From Rhinopithecimicrobium faecis (lineage in GTDB: Bacteria > Bacteroidota > Bacteroidia > Sphingobacteriales > Sphingobacteriaceae), in NCBI GenBank assembly GCA_017942165.1, contig JAGKSB010000003.1, forward strand, positions 1 through 64,000: 64,000 bases of DNA, given 5' to 3'. A program made the translations under genes and the position numbers. The notes under the pieces are model-generated. The model was not told where the DNA came from. It did no database searches and saw only the letters and a list, made by a program, of their open reading frames with translations. Positions 26,555-35,701 of the stretch are shown here, in pieces. Position 1 is the stretch's first letter; every line of letters begins with the position of its first letter.

Positions 26555-27055
26555 TTATCTCCCAAAATCATCTTGTATACGAACGATATCATCCTCATTA
26601 GAAGGGTTGTCGCTATCCGTATGTTGCCAGATTTCTGCTAAGATAGCGAAGTCTTCAAGGCCTACTAAACGGTGGCGCTCTCCTTGTCGTAATTTAATGA
26701 TATCTCCCGGTTGTAGCTGACGCACCTTTTCCTCGGCATCTGTCTCCGAAGTGATGACGCCAACATGCCCATCAATGACGCGCCAAATTTCCGCACGACG
26801 GTGGTGATACTGCCACGAAAGGCGCTTATGAGGTGCTACAATTAAAATTTTTGGACTTAACTTTCCTGAGATTTTTAAGTCTTGAATACTCAAGCCCTCA
26901 AAGAAGCTGTCAGAAAATTTCTGCGCTTGCTCCTCATTAATTACAAAAAATCCTCCCCAAGGGCGTGTTTGATCTTGCTTGTCAATTTCAAATCCCTTTT
27001 CAGTAAGTAATTTTTCAGCTTTTTCAAAAACTGATGATTTATCGACTATACTCAT
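26555..27055 (-). CDS. Mannose-6-phosphate isomerase type II-like cupin
   Basis: 166 residues. The C-terminal part (60-166) is a cupin with metal-binding pattern HKRLSWQYHHRRAEIWRVIDG and GDIIKLRQGERHRLVG, ending in EDDIVRIQDDFGR, which is the closing signature of the isomerase domain of bifunctional GMP/PMI enzymes. RPWGGFFVI is the usual entry strand (R-P-W-G). It may isomerise mannose/fructose 6-phosphate or a heptose phosphate, or bind a sugar nucleotide. Whether it is an active isomerase is inference. No sugar gene is adjacent, but GDP-fucose synthase occurs at 54.6 kb. Confidence 0.82.
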   Translation of the reverse strand: MSIVDKSSVFEKAEKLLTEKGFEIDKQDQTRPWGGFFVINEEQAQKFSDSFFEGLSIQDLKISGKLSPKILIVAPHKRLSWQYHHRRAEIWRVIDGHVGVITSETDAEEKVRQLQPGDIIKLRQGERHRLVGLEDFAILAEIWQHTDSDNPSNEDDIVRIQDDFGR

Positions 27056-27435
27056 AGTGCTAAGTTTAAAGTTCGTAGGCTAATATCTGAATTTTCTTTA
27101 ATAGTTTACATAAAATATTAGCGCATCCCTTTTTTACGAGTTCCGCATGACGGAGGTATACGTTACAATAATCGCTAATAGCTGTTTTTTTTTACGCTGC
27201 AGAAAAGTGTTTTTTTTACTGGAAAATAGTTTGCCTACCCTTAGTTTGTGGCTATATAACTACTTTTTGGTTAGCTGTTTAACTAATTTAGTTTCGCTTT
27301 TTCCATGGGTTTATCGCTTCGTAACTAGGTCATATTCCTTTCTTTAACAGTAAAATAGTTGGCTCTTTCGAAATCATAATCAAGAAATTATTCTAGCTTT
27401 GCCCGCTGAAAAAAATCACATTACTTTTCAGTATC
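27056..27435. other. 380-bp intergenic region
   Basis: A divergent region, T-rich and non-coding as far as I can see. The only recognisable site is the -7 element TAGCTTTG at 27394-27401 ahead of the imelysin-like gene. A 66-codon open frame at 27147-27347 is hydrophobic because of T-runs and is not credible. Confidence 0.7.
27394..27401 (+). promoter_or_regulatory. -7 element for the imelysin-like gene
   Basis: TAGCTTTG matches TAnnTTTG, 34 bases upstream of the ATG at 27436. Confidence 0.55.
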
Positions 27436-28431
27436 ATGAAAAACATCTTAATAGGATTCTTGCTTATTCCTATGTTTTGGAGCTGTTCTGTCGATTCAGA
27501 CAAGAAGAAGGTTCAACAAGAAGTAATTACCACAATTGAGGCGCAAGTGATACTTCCGACCTATAAGATGCTTTACGAACGGGTACTCGACTTACAGTTC
27601 TCCGTTGAAAAGCTCGATGTTGCCGATAGCGATGCACTTTTACATGCGCGGGATTCTTGGCTTGCAGCAAGGGAGATCTGGGAGCAGAGTGAGGGCTATA
27701 TCGTCAACTATGCCGCCGTATCACATCTCAAATATCAGTTGGATAAATATACCTTAGCTAAAGATCTAAATGAGCATAAAACCATTGCTCAGGGAGCCTA
27801 TCAGCAGCTAGAGGAGCTCCTTTGGGGACAAGCAGGGAAGAAGCAAGCGGAAGATTTGACGAATGAAGAGCTCTTAGCAATGAATAATGCCGCCCTAGCC
27901 ATTGCCGTTAGTACGCAGAAGTTGCTACAGCATATCCATACCGAATTGGGCGCCTCTCCTTTACAGCAATCTTCAGAAGTCTCCAAGCATACATACTGCC
28001 GCCAGAGGATGCAACGCTATATCGTTAATATGTTAGATTTAACAGCCGATATTATGCATGCGAAAATTGATGTTCCCTTTAACACTTCAGCAACGACTCT
28101 TGCGGATATGGAGTTGGAATCACAGTACTCTGACAACGCTAAGTTTGACATCATGAATAATATGCTAGGCCTGGAGCGCTTATATTTAGGTAATTTAGAC
28201 AAGGATATAAACGATGGCTTAAGTGCTTATGTGCGTTCCGAGAATGAAGTCTTAGATATGCAGCTCACGGAGGCTATAGCGGAATCCAAACGCGCTATTG
28301 CAGGGCTTCCTGAATCCTATGCTATGGCGCTAACGCACGATCGCGATGCCCTTAGCTTCGCTAAGTATAAGATAAAAGTTGTACACGACTTAATCCAGGA
28401 TGAACTATTACCGATAGTACAGACATTATAA
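27436..28431 (+). CDS. Imelysin-like (M75/IrpA family) lipoprotein
   Basis: 331 residues. The lipobox FWSC (Cys17) marks a lipoprotein. The segment ARDSWLAAREIWEQSEGYIV matches the W-x-x-A-R-x-x-W-E-x-S-E helix of imelysin-like proteins, which are helical iron-regulated envelope proteins of unclear biochemistry (IrpA, EfeO/EfeM relatives). The second signature, usually G-x-H-x-x-E-Y-L-L-W-G, reads AYQQLEELLWG here, so the conserved Gly and His are replaced. The family's putative metal site may be lost. Transcribed alone, closed by a strong terminator. Confidence 0.68.
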   Translation: MKNILIGFLLIPMFWSCSVDSDKKKVQQEVITTIEAQVILPTYKMLYERVLDLQFSVEKLDVADSDALLHARDSWLAAREIWEQSEGYIVNYAAVSHLKYQLDKYTLAKDLNEHKTIAQGAYQQLEELLWGQAGKKQAEDLTNEELLAMNNAALAIAVSTQKLLQHIHTELGASPLQQSSEVSKHTYCRQRMQRYIVNMLDLTADIMHAKIDVPFNTSATTLADMELESQYSDNAKFDIMNNMLGLERLYLGNLDKDINDGLSAYVRSENEVLDMQLTEAIAESKRAIAGLPESYAMALTHDRDALSFAKYKIKVVHDLIQDELLPIVQTL

Positions 28432-28445
28432 GTAATATAAAATGT

Positions 28446-28453
28446 TATTTTTG
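28446..28453 (+). promoter_or_regulatory. Possible -7 element upstream of the helicase gene
   Basis: TATTTTTG fits TAnnTTTG, but the terminator hairpin at 28457 starts 4 bases later. A transcript from here would begin inside the hairpin, which could then act as a 5' stem of the helicase mRNA. Uncertain. Confidence 0.3.
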
Positions 28454-28456
28454 TAA

Positions 28457-28483
28457 AGATACCCCACAAGGTATCTTTTTTTT
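28457..28483 (+). terminator. Terminator after the imelysin-like gene
   Basis: AGATACC - CCACAA - GGTATCT followed by T8; it starts 25 bases after the stop. Confidence 0.9.
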
Positions 28484-28507
28484 ATTCAATACGTAATTTT
28501 TTCTTTG

Positions 28508-30736
28508 ATGAGTGGACTTAAATTAGATAGCAGCAATGAAGCCTTTATGCAGGCTGTTTCTTTTGTTAACCAGACAAACCAGAATATATATTTAACGGGT
28601 AAAGCCGGAACAGGAAAAACAACGTTTTTGAAATATATTCGGGAGCACTCCTACAAGAAAATGGCGATTACCGCCCCGACAGGGGTGGCGGCAATGAATG
28701 CGGGAGGTACGACCCTACATTCTCTTTTCTGGTTGCCCTTTGGGACTTTTATCGAAGACTATGAAATTAATTGGAATGATGAACAGCATCATATTTACAA
28801 TAAAAGCAAACTTTTTAGCACCATAAAATTAACGAAGCAGCGTCGCGCATTACTGCAGGAAATTGAGCTTTTAGTCATCGATGAAGTTTCGATGGTGCGT
28901 GCCGATACCTTAGATGCCATTGATGTTATCCTGAAATCTGTGCGTCGTGATATGCGCCCTTTTGGTGGATTACAGGTGCTCTTTATAGGTGATTTATATC
29001 AGCTTCCTCCCGTGGTAAAAGACCACGAATGGAATGTGTTAAAGGATCATTATGCGGGGGTATTCTTCTTTAATGCGAAGGTAATCCGTCAGCATCCTCC
29101 GGTCATGCTAGAGCTAAATAAAATCTACCGCCAGAAAGACGAAAAATTTATCCATATCTTAAATGGTATTCGTAATAACAACTGCGCTGCAGAAGATCTT
29201 CAAGCCCTAAATTCATACTATAAGCCTGATTTTGTCGCTTCGCAGAAGGATCAATATATCACGCTAACCTCACATAACCGATTAGCAGATAAAATAAATC
29301 AGGAAGCTTTGACAGCCCTCGGGGGAAAATTATTAAATCTGAAAGCCGTCGTGAAGGATGACTTTTCCCAAGGCTCCTTTCCGGCAGAAGAGATTCTCTC
29401 CCTGAAAGTCGGTGCTCAGGTGATGTTTATTCGGAATGATAGTGGGGAGGATAGAAAATATTTTAATGGGAAAATAGGAACCGTTAAGGAGGTAGATTTA
29501 CGCCTTTCTCTGGTTACCGTTTCTTTTAGTGATGGCTCTGAAGATGTCAAAGTAAAGCGTGAAACTTGGGAGCACATAAAATATAATTATGATAAAGGCC
29601 AAGATCAGATTAAAGAAGAGGTCATGGGGACATTTTCACAATATCCCCTGCGCTTAGCCTGGGCTATTACGATTCATAAATCCCAGGGATTAACTTTTGA
29701 AAAAGCAATTATCGATGCGGGTACCTCCTTTGCTGCAGGGCAGGTGTATGTCGCACTCTCCCGATTGACAGGACTGGAGGGCTTGGTATTACGCTCCCCA
29801 ATTCCGGCACATTCCATCCGTACGGACTATCAGGTGATAGACTTTGCGAATTATATGGCTGCACAGCAAAATACAGCTGCAATCTTGGAAAACTGCCAAC
29901 GTAACTACCTCGGACAAATCCTTATGGATTCTTTTCGCTGGGATTTTATTTCTGAGCAGTGTCAGGGGCTGCTGTCGGCAACAAAAGATAAGAATATTGA
30001 TGCTAAAGAGGAGGCGCTAGCATTTTGGACGCTGCTAGCAACGGAATTAGTAGGCCTAGAGAAGGTGGCTCATAAGTTTATCAAGTTACTATATGGGCTC
30101 TTACAGCAAACGGAAGCTTTAGATTATGCGCTAATTGGGGAGCGTACCGATGCTGCGGTGAAATGGTTCTTACCAAAAATTGATGAAGCACTCATTGCTC
30201 CCGTTACCAAGCACCGTGCAGATTGGGAGATTAAAAAGCGTACGAAGAAATATATTGATGAGGTCAAAGAATTTTTATTAGATATCAAGCGCAAGCGTGA
30301 GCAGCTGCAGCAATGTCTGATTATATCGGCGTCTATTGCTAAAGGTGAAGCCTTGCAGGCTGTGTTGCAGCAAGCTGAGGAGCATGCTAAGTCTACACTC
30401 AAGGAGGATTTGCCTGCCGTAGGGGAGGATGCACCAACGAGCACCGGGAAAATAGATACGAAGAAGGCTTCCCTAAATCTCTTTCTAGAAGGACTTACGA
30501 TTGAGGAAATCGCCGTGAAGCGTGGCTTGGTGAAAGGGACAATCTATGGGCATCTAATAAATTATGTAGGCGAGGAGATTGAAGCTACACAGCTTATTGG
30601 AGAAGCTAAATTAGCGCGTATTATCGCTGTAATAAAAGCCAATCCAGATAAATCTTCCTCGGAGTTAAAAATGATCCTAGGGGCAGATATTGATTACCCC
30701 GATATCCGTATCGGACAAAAAGTTTTAGGATTATAA
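28508..30736 (+). CDS. PIF1/RecD-like DNA helicase with C-terminal HTH domain
   Basis: 742 residues from ATG 28508 (MSGLKLDSSNEAF; a TTG lies one codon before). Superfamily 1B motifs: Walker A TGKAGTGKTTFLKYI near 30-45, motif II VIDEVSMV near 125, GGLQVLFIGDLYQLPPV, and motif VI AWAITIHKSQGLTFEKA with VYVALSRLTG. A 5'-3' helicase is expected from the family, acting on stalled forks or G-quadruplexes. The C-terminal 90 residues (LNLFLEGLTIEEIAVKRGLVKGTIYGHL) form an HTH_40 winged-helix as found after RecQ. This domain mix is recurrent in Bacteroidota. Confidence 0.9.
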   Translation: MSGLKLDSSNEAFMQAVSFVNQTNQNIYLTGKAGTGKTTFLKYIREHSYKKMAITAPTGVAAMNAGGTTLHSLFWLPFGTFIEDYEINWNDEQHHIYNKSKLFSTIKLTKQRRALLQEIELLVIDEVSMVRADTLDAIDVILKSVRRDMRPFGGLQVLFIGDLYQLPPVVKDHEWNVLKDHYAGVFFFNAKVIRQHPPVMLELNKIYRQKDEKFIHILNGIRNNNCAAEDLQALNSYYKPDFVASQKDQYITLTSHNRLADKINQEALTALGGKLLNLKAVVKDDFSQGSFPAEEILSLKVGAQVMFIRNDSGEDRKYFNGKIGTVKEVDLRLSLVTVSFSDGSEDVKVKRETWEHIKYNYDKGQDQIKEEVMGTFSQYPLRLAWAITIHKSQGLTFEKAIIDAGTSFAAGQVYVALSRLTGLEGLVLRSPIPAHSIRTDYQVIDFANYMAAQQNTAAILENCQRNYLGQILMDSFRWDFISEQCQGLLSATKDKNIDAKEEALAFWTLLATELVGLEKVAHKFIKLLYGLLQQTEALDYALIGERTDAAVKWFLPKIDEALIAPVTKHRADWEIKKRTKKYIDEVKEFLLDIKRKREQLQQCLIISASIAKGEALQAVLQQAEEHAKSTLKEDLPAVGEDAPTSTGKIDTKKASLNLFLEGLTIEEIAVKRGLVKGTIYGHLINYVGEEIEATQLIGEAKLARIIAVIKANPDKSSSELKMILGADIDYPDIRIGQKVLGL

Positions 30737-30754
30737 TAATATTATATAAAGCTG

Positions 30755-30762
30755 TATCTTTG
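30755..30762 (+). promoter_or_regulatory. -7 element for the atp accessory genes
   Basis: TATCTTTG matches TAnnTTTG, leaving a leader of about 45 bases before the ATG at 30812. Confidence 0.6.
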
Positions 30763-30811
30763 GCACGCAGCGCAGGAAAAACGGCTTTTTTAGCCTTTAA
30801 TACAATGTTTT

Positions 30812-31030
30812 ATGAAAGGTTCCGAAAAGAAGCCTAATAAATGGCTGGTATTTACTTCGATGTCTGCACAGATGGTTGTTACCATCTATCTGTTTTATTT
30901 GCTGGCCAGTTGGTTGGATAGTAAATATCATTTCACGAGTGAGCGCGTTGTCCCATTGATTACCATGCTAGGTGTAGTGATCTCCATCTATCAGGTTATT
31001 CGGCAGGCCAATAAAATGAATGAAGAATGA
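30812..31030 (+). CDS. AtpZ/AtpI-type ATP synthase accessory protein
   Basis: 72 residues with two membrane helices, about 12-30 (LVFTSMSAQMVVTIYLFYLLASWL) and 45-62 (VVPLITMLGVVISIYQVIR). Length, topology and position ahead of atp genes match the AtpZ/AtpI family (putative F0F1-ATPase subunit), which may assist c-ring assembly or Mg2+ uptake. The TGA overlaps the ATG of the next gene (ATGA), so translation is coupled. Confidence 0.82.
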   Translation: MKGSEKKPNKWLVFTSMSAQMVVTIYLFYLLASWLDSKYHFTSERVVPLITMLGVVISIYQVIRQANKMNEE

Positions 31031-31437
31031 AGAAATATATTTTTAGTGTTTTAGCCTTATTGGGGGTAACGGTAATTTGTCTGGGATTACATTATTTCAT
31101 CCTACAATCTTTGGGAAAGATGGCAATGTGGGCTTCCGTAGATTACAGCTTATGGGGGATGTATGGCTTCCAAGTGGTCGTTTCCTTAGTAGGGATTATC
31201 ATCTTAGGATTGATGGCTGAGGTTATGCCTAAATGGTTGGGATTTATCTTTTTGGGGACGATGACGTTAAAACTTGTCTTCAATTATATTTATATCGCGA
31301 AGGGATTAGAAGTTCCGGCTGCGGATTTCATTAAATTTAACTATTTTGCAGCCTTTGTAATCTACTTTGTATTCGATGTTTTTGTAGCCTATCGTGCTAT
31401 AAATCAGTGGGGAGAAGTAGGGGTTGATAAAAAATAA
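31027..31437 (+). CDS. Four-helix membrane protein of the atp operon (AtpI-like)
   Basis: 136 residues, four predicted membrane helices (about 5-27, 45-65, 72-92, 104-124). No catalytic residues. It stands where many operons have atpI and Bacteroidota have a short uncharacterised membrane protein, resembling DUF6168 members; that name is a guess. Overlaps atpZ by 4 bases. A probable role is in assembling the F0 sector. An A/T-flanked weak hairpin follows the stop (31438-31463). Confidence 0.7.
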   Translation: MKKYIFSVLALLGVTVICLGLHYFILQSLGKMAMWASVDYSLWGMYGFQVVVSLVGIIILGLMAEVMPKWLGFIFLGTMTLKLVFNYIYIAKGLEVPAADFIKFNYFAAFVIYFVFDVFVAYRAINQWGEVGVDKK

Positions 31438-31479
31438 AAAAAAAGTTCCTATATGGACCTTTTTATGGTTTATAAATAC

Positions 31480-31487
31480 TAATTTTG
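31480..31487 (+). promoter_or_regulatory. -7 element for atpB
   Basis: TAATTTTG fits TAnnTTTG. It overlaps the possible TTG start at 31485, which supports the ATG at 31506 as start of AtpB and a second promoter inside the atp cluster. Confidence 0.55.
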
Positions 31488-31505
31488 CAAAAAAATATAA
31501 CAATA

Positions 31506-32621
31506 ATGTCACAAAACATGGTGAGCCTTAAACGAACACTAAAATACTTCGCGGTAATCTTACTTTCCGTAGCACCATTTTTATCAAAAGCTGAACAAGC
31601 TCATGATGCAAGTGCTGCTGCTCCAACAGAATCGGAGAAAATTTCAGCGCATATCGATCACCATTTACAAGATGATTACTACTTCACATTCTTTGCGGAT
31701 GAAGAAGCAGATGTAAAGTATGGTTTCTCTTTACCTGTTATTTTAATTGACAATGGTTTAAAAGTTTTCATGGCTTCCGAGTTTGATTACGGTAAAAAAA
31801 CTGTTGAAAAAGATGGTCAATTTTATGCTTTATCACACGGTAAAATCTACAAAACAGATGCTGCTGGTACTTTGTCATACGATGATCACCACCACATTAC
31901 AAATGCTAAACCCTTAGATTTCTCCATAACGAAGAATGTTGTAGGTTTATTATTAACAGCGGTAATTTTATTTGTTTTATTTATCGGCTTAGCAAAAACG
32001 TACAAAAAAGGTGCTAACAACCTTCCAAAAGGAGCAGGTCGTGCATTAGAGCCTTTGGTATTATTTGTACGTGATGAGATGGCAATTCCAAATATTGGCT
32101 TGTCAAAATATAAGCAATTTATGCCTTATTTATTAAGTATTTTCTTCTTAATTTTGGTATTAAATTTGATTGGATTAACACCGCTAGGTTTTAACGTTAC
32201 AGGAAATATCTCCGTAACATTATGTTTGGCCTTATTTACATTTTTCATTATCCAATTCAAAGCGAACAAAGACTACTGGAAGCACATCTTTTGGATGCCA
32301 GGTGTTCCTGTTCCTATGAAGATCGTCTTAGCACCTATTGAGGTCTTAGGGATGTTCACAAAACCTTTCTCTTTAATGTTGCGTTTATTCGCTAACATTA
32401 CAGCAGGTCACTCAGTAGTGATGGGGTTAATTGCTATCGTTTACTTATTCAAAACTGATTTAACAGTTGGTGGTTCGGTAGGTGTATCGATGATTTTAAC
32501 CTTATTTATCATGTTTATCGAGCTTCTTGTAGCATTCTTACAAGCGTTTATCTTTACCATGATGTCTTCATTATTTATTGGTATGGCGGTTCAAGACCAC
32601 CATGATGAAGATCACCACTAG
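31506..32621 (+). CDS. atpB: F0F1 ATP synthase subunit a
   Basis: 371 residues from ATG 31506, longer than E. coli subunit a (271). An extra N-terminal part begins with a signal-like hydrophobic stretch (LKYFAVILLSVAPFLSKAEQ), then a His/Asp-rich segment exposed outside, as in other Bacteroidota. The channel helices include FFLILVLNLIGLTPLGFNVTGNISVTL and the essential arginine in MLRLFANITAGHSVVMG; the last helix is AFLQAFIFTMMSSLFIGMAV. It forms the proton half-channels next to the c ring. TTG 31485 was rejected as start because it is in the promoter. Confidence 0.95.
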   Translation: MSQNMVSLKRTLKYFAVILLSVAPFLSKAEQAHDASAAAPTESEKISAHIDHHLQDDYYFTFFADEEADVKYGFSLPVILIDNGLKVFMASEFDYGKKTVEKDGQFYALSHGKIYKTDAAGTLSYDDHHHITNAKPLDFSITKNVVGLLLTAVILFVLFIGLAKTYKKGANNLPKGAGRALEPLVLFVRDEMAIPNIGLSKYKQFMPYLLSIFFLILVLNLIGLTPLGFNVTGNISVTLCLALFTFFIIQFKANKDYWKHIFWMPGVPVPMKIVLAPIEVLGMFTKPFSLMLRLFANITAGHSVVMGLIAIVYLFKTDLTVGGSVGVSMILTLFIMFIELLVAFLQAFIFTMMSSLFIGMAVQDHHDEDHH

Positions 32622-32665
32622 TAGTATTAAATTGAATTTTTTTTTTTATTAAATAAATAATAGTT

Positions 32666-32857
32666 ATGATTCCAAGTATTGTTGGTGCCGGCTTAATCGT
32701 AATCGGCGGTGGTTTAGGTTTAGGTAAAATTGGTTCTTCTGCAATGGAAGCTATCGCTCGCCAACCAGAAGCAGCTAGTAAAATCCAAACTGCAATGATT
32801 ATCATTGGTGCATTATTAGAAGGTTTAGCATTCGGTGCTTTAATCTTAGGTAAATAA
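32666..32857 (+). CDS. atpE: F0F1 ATP synthase subunit c
   Basis: 63 residues, a short proteolipid with two helices. Helix 1 is rich in small residues (IVIGGGLGLGKIG), the polar loop is ARQPEA (31-36) and helix 2 has the ion-binding Glu52 in ALLEGLAFGALIL. Position 53 is Gly rather than Ser/Thr, so the Na+-type site (E-S/T) is absent and proton coupling is expected. About ten copies make the rotor ring. A strong hairpin follows before atpF. Confidence 0.95.
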   Translation: MIPSIVGAGLIVIGGGLGLGKIGSSAMEAIARQPEAASKIQTAMIIIGALLEGLAFGALILGK

Positions 32858-32870
32858 TCACTAAGCATGT

Positions 32871-32909
32871 AAACACTATTCATGACGATTGGTCATGAAT
32901 AGTGTTTTT
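32871..32909 (+). terminator. Perfect hairpin with T-run between atpE and atpF
   Basis: A 16-bp perfect stem, AAACACTATTCATGAC / GTCATGAATAGTGTTT, loop GATTG, and T5 at 32905-32909. It lies inside the atp operon and probably acts as a partial terminator or 3' stabiliser for atpE mRNA. Confidence 0.85.
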
Positions 32910-32948
32910 AATATTTAACAAAATAAAAATTATATATATAAATTATCG

Positions 32949-33449
32949 ATGGAAAAGTTAATTGAACAGTTTTCTTACGGTTTGTTTTTTTGGCAGTTAA
33001 TCATCCTTCTAATTGTAGTCGTACTTTTGGGTAAGTTTGCATGGAAGCCAATTGTAAATGCCTTAGAAGAGCGTGAAGAGGGTATATCTTCAGCCTTAGC
33101 ACAAGCTGAAAAAGCAAGATTGGAAATGTCCCGTTTAGTAAACGAGAATGACCAATTATTAAAAGATGCGCGTGCGGAACGTGATATTATCTTAAAAGAA
33201 GCGAAAGAACTGAAAGATAAAATTGTTGTTGAAGCGAAGAATCAAGCTCAAATCGAAGGAGCGAAATTAATCGAACTAGCGAAAAAAGAAATCAACGATC
33301 AAAAATTAAAAGCATTGGCGGAAGTAAAAGGTCAAGTTTCTACTTTATCTTTAGAAATCGCTCGTGCTGTCTTAACGAAAGAATTTGAAAACCAAGGTAA
33401 ACAAGATGAGCTTGTAGCTGACTTGTTGAAAGATGTTAAGTTAAACTAA
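32949..33449 (+). CDS. atpF: F0F1 ATP synthase subunit b
   Basis: 166 residues. One N-terminal membrane helix (about 10-28: LFFWQLIILLIVVVLLGKF), then a long charged coiled coil (45-150) that forms the peripheral stalk, starting with the FAWKPIVNALEEREEGISSAL motif of subunit b. It binds the delta subunit, encoded next. Start 91 bases after atpE, past the hairpin. Confidence 0.95.
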   Translation: MEKLIEQFSYGLFFWQLIILLIVVVLLGKFAWKPIVNALEEREEGISSALAQAEKARLEMSRLVNENDQLLKDARAERDIILKEAKELKDKIVVEAKNQAQIEGAKLIELAKKEINDQKLKALAEVKGQVSTLSLEIARAVLTKEFENQGKQDELVADLLKDVKLN

Positions 33450-33474
33450 TTGGTCACTCAAATTATTCATAGAT

Positions 33475-34020
33475 ATGTCAGTATTTAAAGTTGCATCCCG
33501 TTACGCGAAATCATTAATTGATTTTGCGCAAGAGCAAAATACATTAGAGGCTATCAAAGCGGATATGGTTCAGGTCATCAATACCTTTGAAGGTAGCCCT
33601 GAGTTAAAAGCAGTTTTGAAAAACCCAATTATTGCTGATGCAAAGAAGCGTACTATTTTAGAAGCTTTATTTCAAGGTAAAGTTCATGCTACAATTTTAG
33701 GCTTTTTCAATATTATGATTAAAAAAGGACGTGCAGACGTCGTGGTAGATACAGCGAAAGAATTTATCGAAGCGTATAACCTCGTTACTGGTGTCGTGAA
33801 AGCTACCGTAACATCTGCTGCAGCACTTTCGGAAGCGAACTTAGCTGCCCTAAAAGCGAAAATTGCACAAGAAATCAATAAGGAAGTTATTCTTACGAAC
33901 GTAGTGAATGCGGATTTAATTGGTGGATTTGTAGTAACCGTTGGAGATCGTCAAATTGACGCTTCTGTAGCTGGTAAATTAAATAAAATAGAACGTATTT
34001 TTAATAATCAAGGCGCGTAA
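33475..34020 (+). CDS. atpH: F0F1 ATP synthase subunit delta
   Basis: 181 residues. VASRYAKSLIDFAQEQN at the N-terminus and IGGFVVTVGDRQIDASVAGKLNKI near the C-terminus are the family signatures. It ties the top of the alpha3beta3 head to the b stalk. Between atpF (25 bases) and atpA (54 bases), same strand. Confidence 0.96.
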   Translation: MSVFKVASRYAKSLIDFAQEQNTLEAIKADMVQVINTFEGSPELKAVLKNPIIADAKKRTILEALFQGKVHATILGFFNIMIKKGRADVVVDTAKEFIEAYNLVTGVVKATVTSAAALSEANLAALKAKIAQEINKEVILTNVVNADLIGGFVVTVGDRQIDASVAGKLNKIERIFNNQGA

Positions 34021-34074
34021 TAGCCCGCGATTTTTTAGATTAAAATAAATCAAGAACCCCTTATAAAAATTACA

Positions 34075-35649
34075 ATGATAGAGGTAAGACCAGATGAAGT
34101 TTCGGCAATCTTAAGAGAGCAATTGTCAGGCTTTAAATCAGAAGCCGAACTTGAAGAAGTGGGTACCGTATTGTCCGTAGGTGACGGTATTGCGCGGATT
34201 TACGGCTTAACTAAAGTTCAGTCCGGTGAGTTGGTTGAATTTGATAACGGATTACAAGGTATCGTATTAAACTTAGAAGAAGACAACGTAGGTGTTGTAC
34301 TTTTAGGTTCTTCAGATACGATTAAAGAAGGTGATACCATCAAACGTACAAACCGTATCGCATCCATTAAAGTGGGTGAAGGTATGTTAGGCCGTGTGGT
34401 AAATACTTTAGGTCAGCCAATTGATGGTAAAGGACCTATTGCTGGAGAGACTTATGAAATGCCAATCGAGCGTAAAGCGCCAGGGGTATTATTCCGTCAA
34501 CCAGTAACTGAACCTTTACAAACAGGTATCAAAGCTATTGATGCGATGATTCCAGTTGGTCGTGGTCAACGTGAGTTAGTGATCGGTGATCGTCAAACTG
34601 GTAAAACTGCCGTTTGTATCGATACCATCTTAAACCAAAAAGAATTTTATGAAGCAGGTCAGCCTGTATTCTGTATATATGTTGCGGTAGGTCAAAAGAA
34701 CTCTACAGTAGCGAATATCGTACGTACGTTAGAAGAAAAAGGTGCTATGGCTTATACAGTTGTAGTTGCAGCTTCGGCAGCAGATCCAGCTCCTTTACAA
34801 TTCTACGCGCCAATGGCGGGTGCTGCAATCGGTGAATTCTTCCGTGATACAGGTCGTCCAGCGTTAATCGTATATGATGATTTATCAAAACAAGCGGTAG
34901 CATACCGTGAGGTGTCTTTATTATTAAAAAGACCTCCAGGACGTGAAGCATACCCAGGTGATGTATTCTACTTACACTCTCGTTTATTAGAGCGTGCAGC
35001 GAAAATTAACTCTTCGGATGAGATTGCGCGTAACATGAATGACTTACCTGCTTCTATTAAGCACTTAGTAAAAGGTGGTGGTTCATTAACAGCCCTTCCT
35101 ATTATTGAGACACAAGCTGGTGACGTTTCTGCATACATCCCTACAAACGTTATCTCCATCACTGATGGTCAGATCTTCTTAGAGTCTAACTTATTCAACG
35201 CCGGTATCCGTCCAGCAATTAACGTAGGTATCTCGGTATCTCGTGTAGGTGGTAACGCGCAGATTAAATCGATGAAGAAAGTAGCGGGTACATTGAAATT
35301 AGATCAAGCACAATTCCGTGAGCTAGAAGCTTTCGCGAAGTTTGGTTCTGACTTAGATGCAGCCACAAAATCTGTATTAGATAAAGGTATTCGTAACGTA
35401 CAAATCTTGAAACAAGGGCAATACGCACCAGTTTCTGTAGAGAAGCAAGTAGCAATTATCTATGCTGGTACGAAAGGTTTATTCCGTTCGGTACCTGTTG
35501 ATAAAGTTTCTCAATTCGAAGAAGAATACTTAACAGCATTAGAACAACGTCACCCTGAAGTTTTAGCAGCCCTTAAAGCTGGTAAATACACAGATGAGTT
35601 AACAGCAGTTTTAGACACAGTAGCTAAAGAATTAGCAGCAAAATATTAA
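34075..35649 (+). CDS. atpA: F0F1 ATP synthase subunit alpha
   Basis: 524 residues. The P-loop is GDRQTGKTA near 170; the ATP synthase alpha/beta signature appears as [14 protein letters not shown] near 382, with the catalytic-interface arginine in it. N-terminal [13 protein letters not shown] is the delta-binding stretch. It forms the non-catalytic subunits of the F1 head. The beta and epsilon genes do not follow. Confidence 0.97.
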   Translation: MIEVRPDEVSAILREQLSGFKSEAELEEVGTVLSVGDGIARIYGLTKVQSGELVEFDNGLQGIVLNLEEDNVGVVLLGSSDTIKEGDTIKRTNRIASIKVGEGMLGRVVNTLGQPIDGKGPIAGETYEMPIERKAPGVLFRQPVTEPLQTGIKAIDAMIPVGRGQRELVIGDRQTGKTAVCIDTILNQKEFYEAGQPVFCIYVAVGQKNSTVANIVRTLEEKGAMAYTVVVAASAADPAPLQFYAPMAGAAIGEFFRDTGRPALIVYDDLSKQAVAYREVSLLLKRPPGREAYPGDVFYLHSRLLERAAKINSSDEIARNMNDLPASIKHLVKGGGSLTALPIIETQAGDVSAYIPTNVISITDGQIFLESNLFNAGIRPAINVGISVSRVGGNAQIKSMKKVAGTLKLDQAQFRELEAFAKFGSDLDAATKSVLDKGIRNVQILKQGQYAPVSVEKQVAIIYAGTKGLFRSVPVDKVSQFEEEYLTALEQRHPEVLAALKAGKYTDELTAVLDTVAKELAAKY

Positions 35650-35701
35650 TTTAGATAGCACCGCAACTCTCGAGTAGCGGTGCGAATCTATCATTCTAAG
35701 T

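Noticed and set aside
27147..27347. Open frame of 66 codons in the intergenic region
   Set aside because: Composition follows T-runs; no promoter, no domain and no neighbour support.
32666..32857. Na+-translocating c subunit
   Set aside because: The residue after the ion-binding Glu52 is Gly rather than Ser/Thr, and the Gln of helix 1 is missing.
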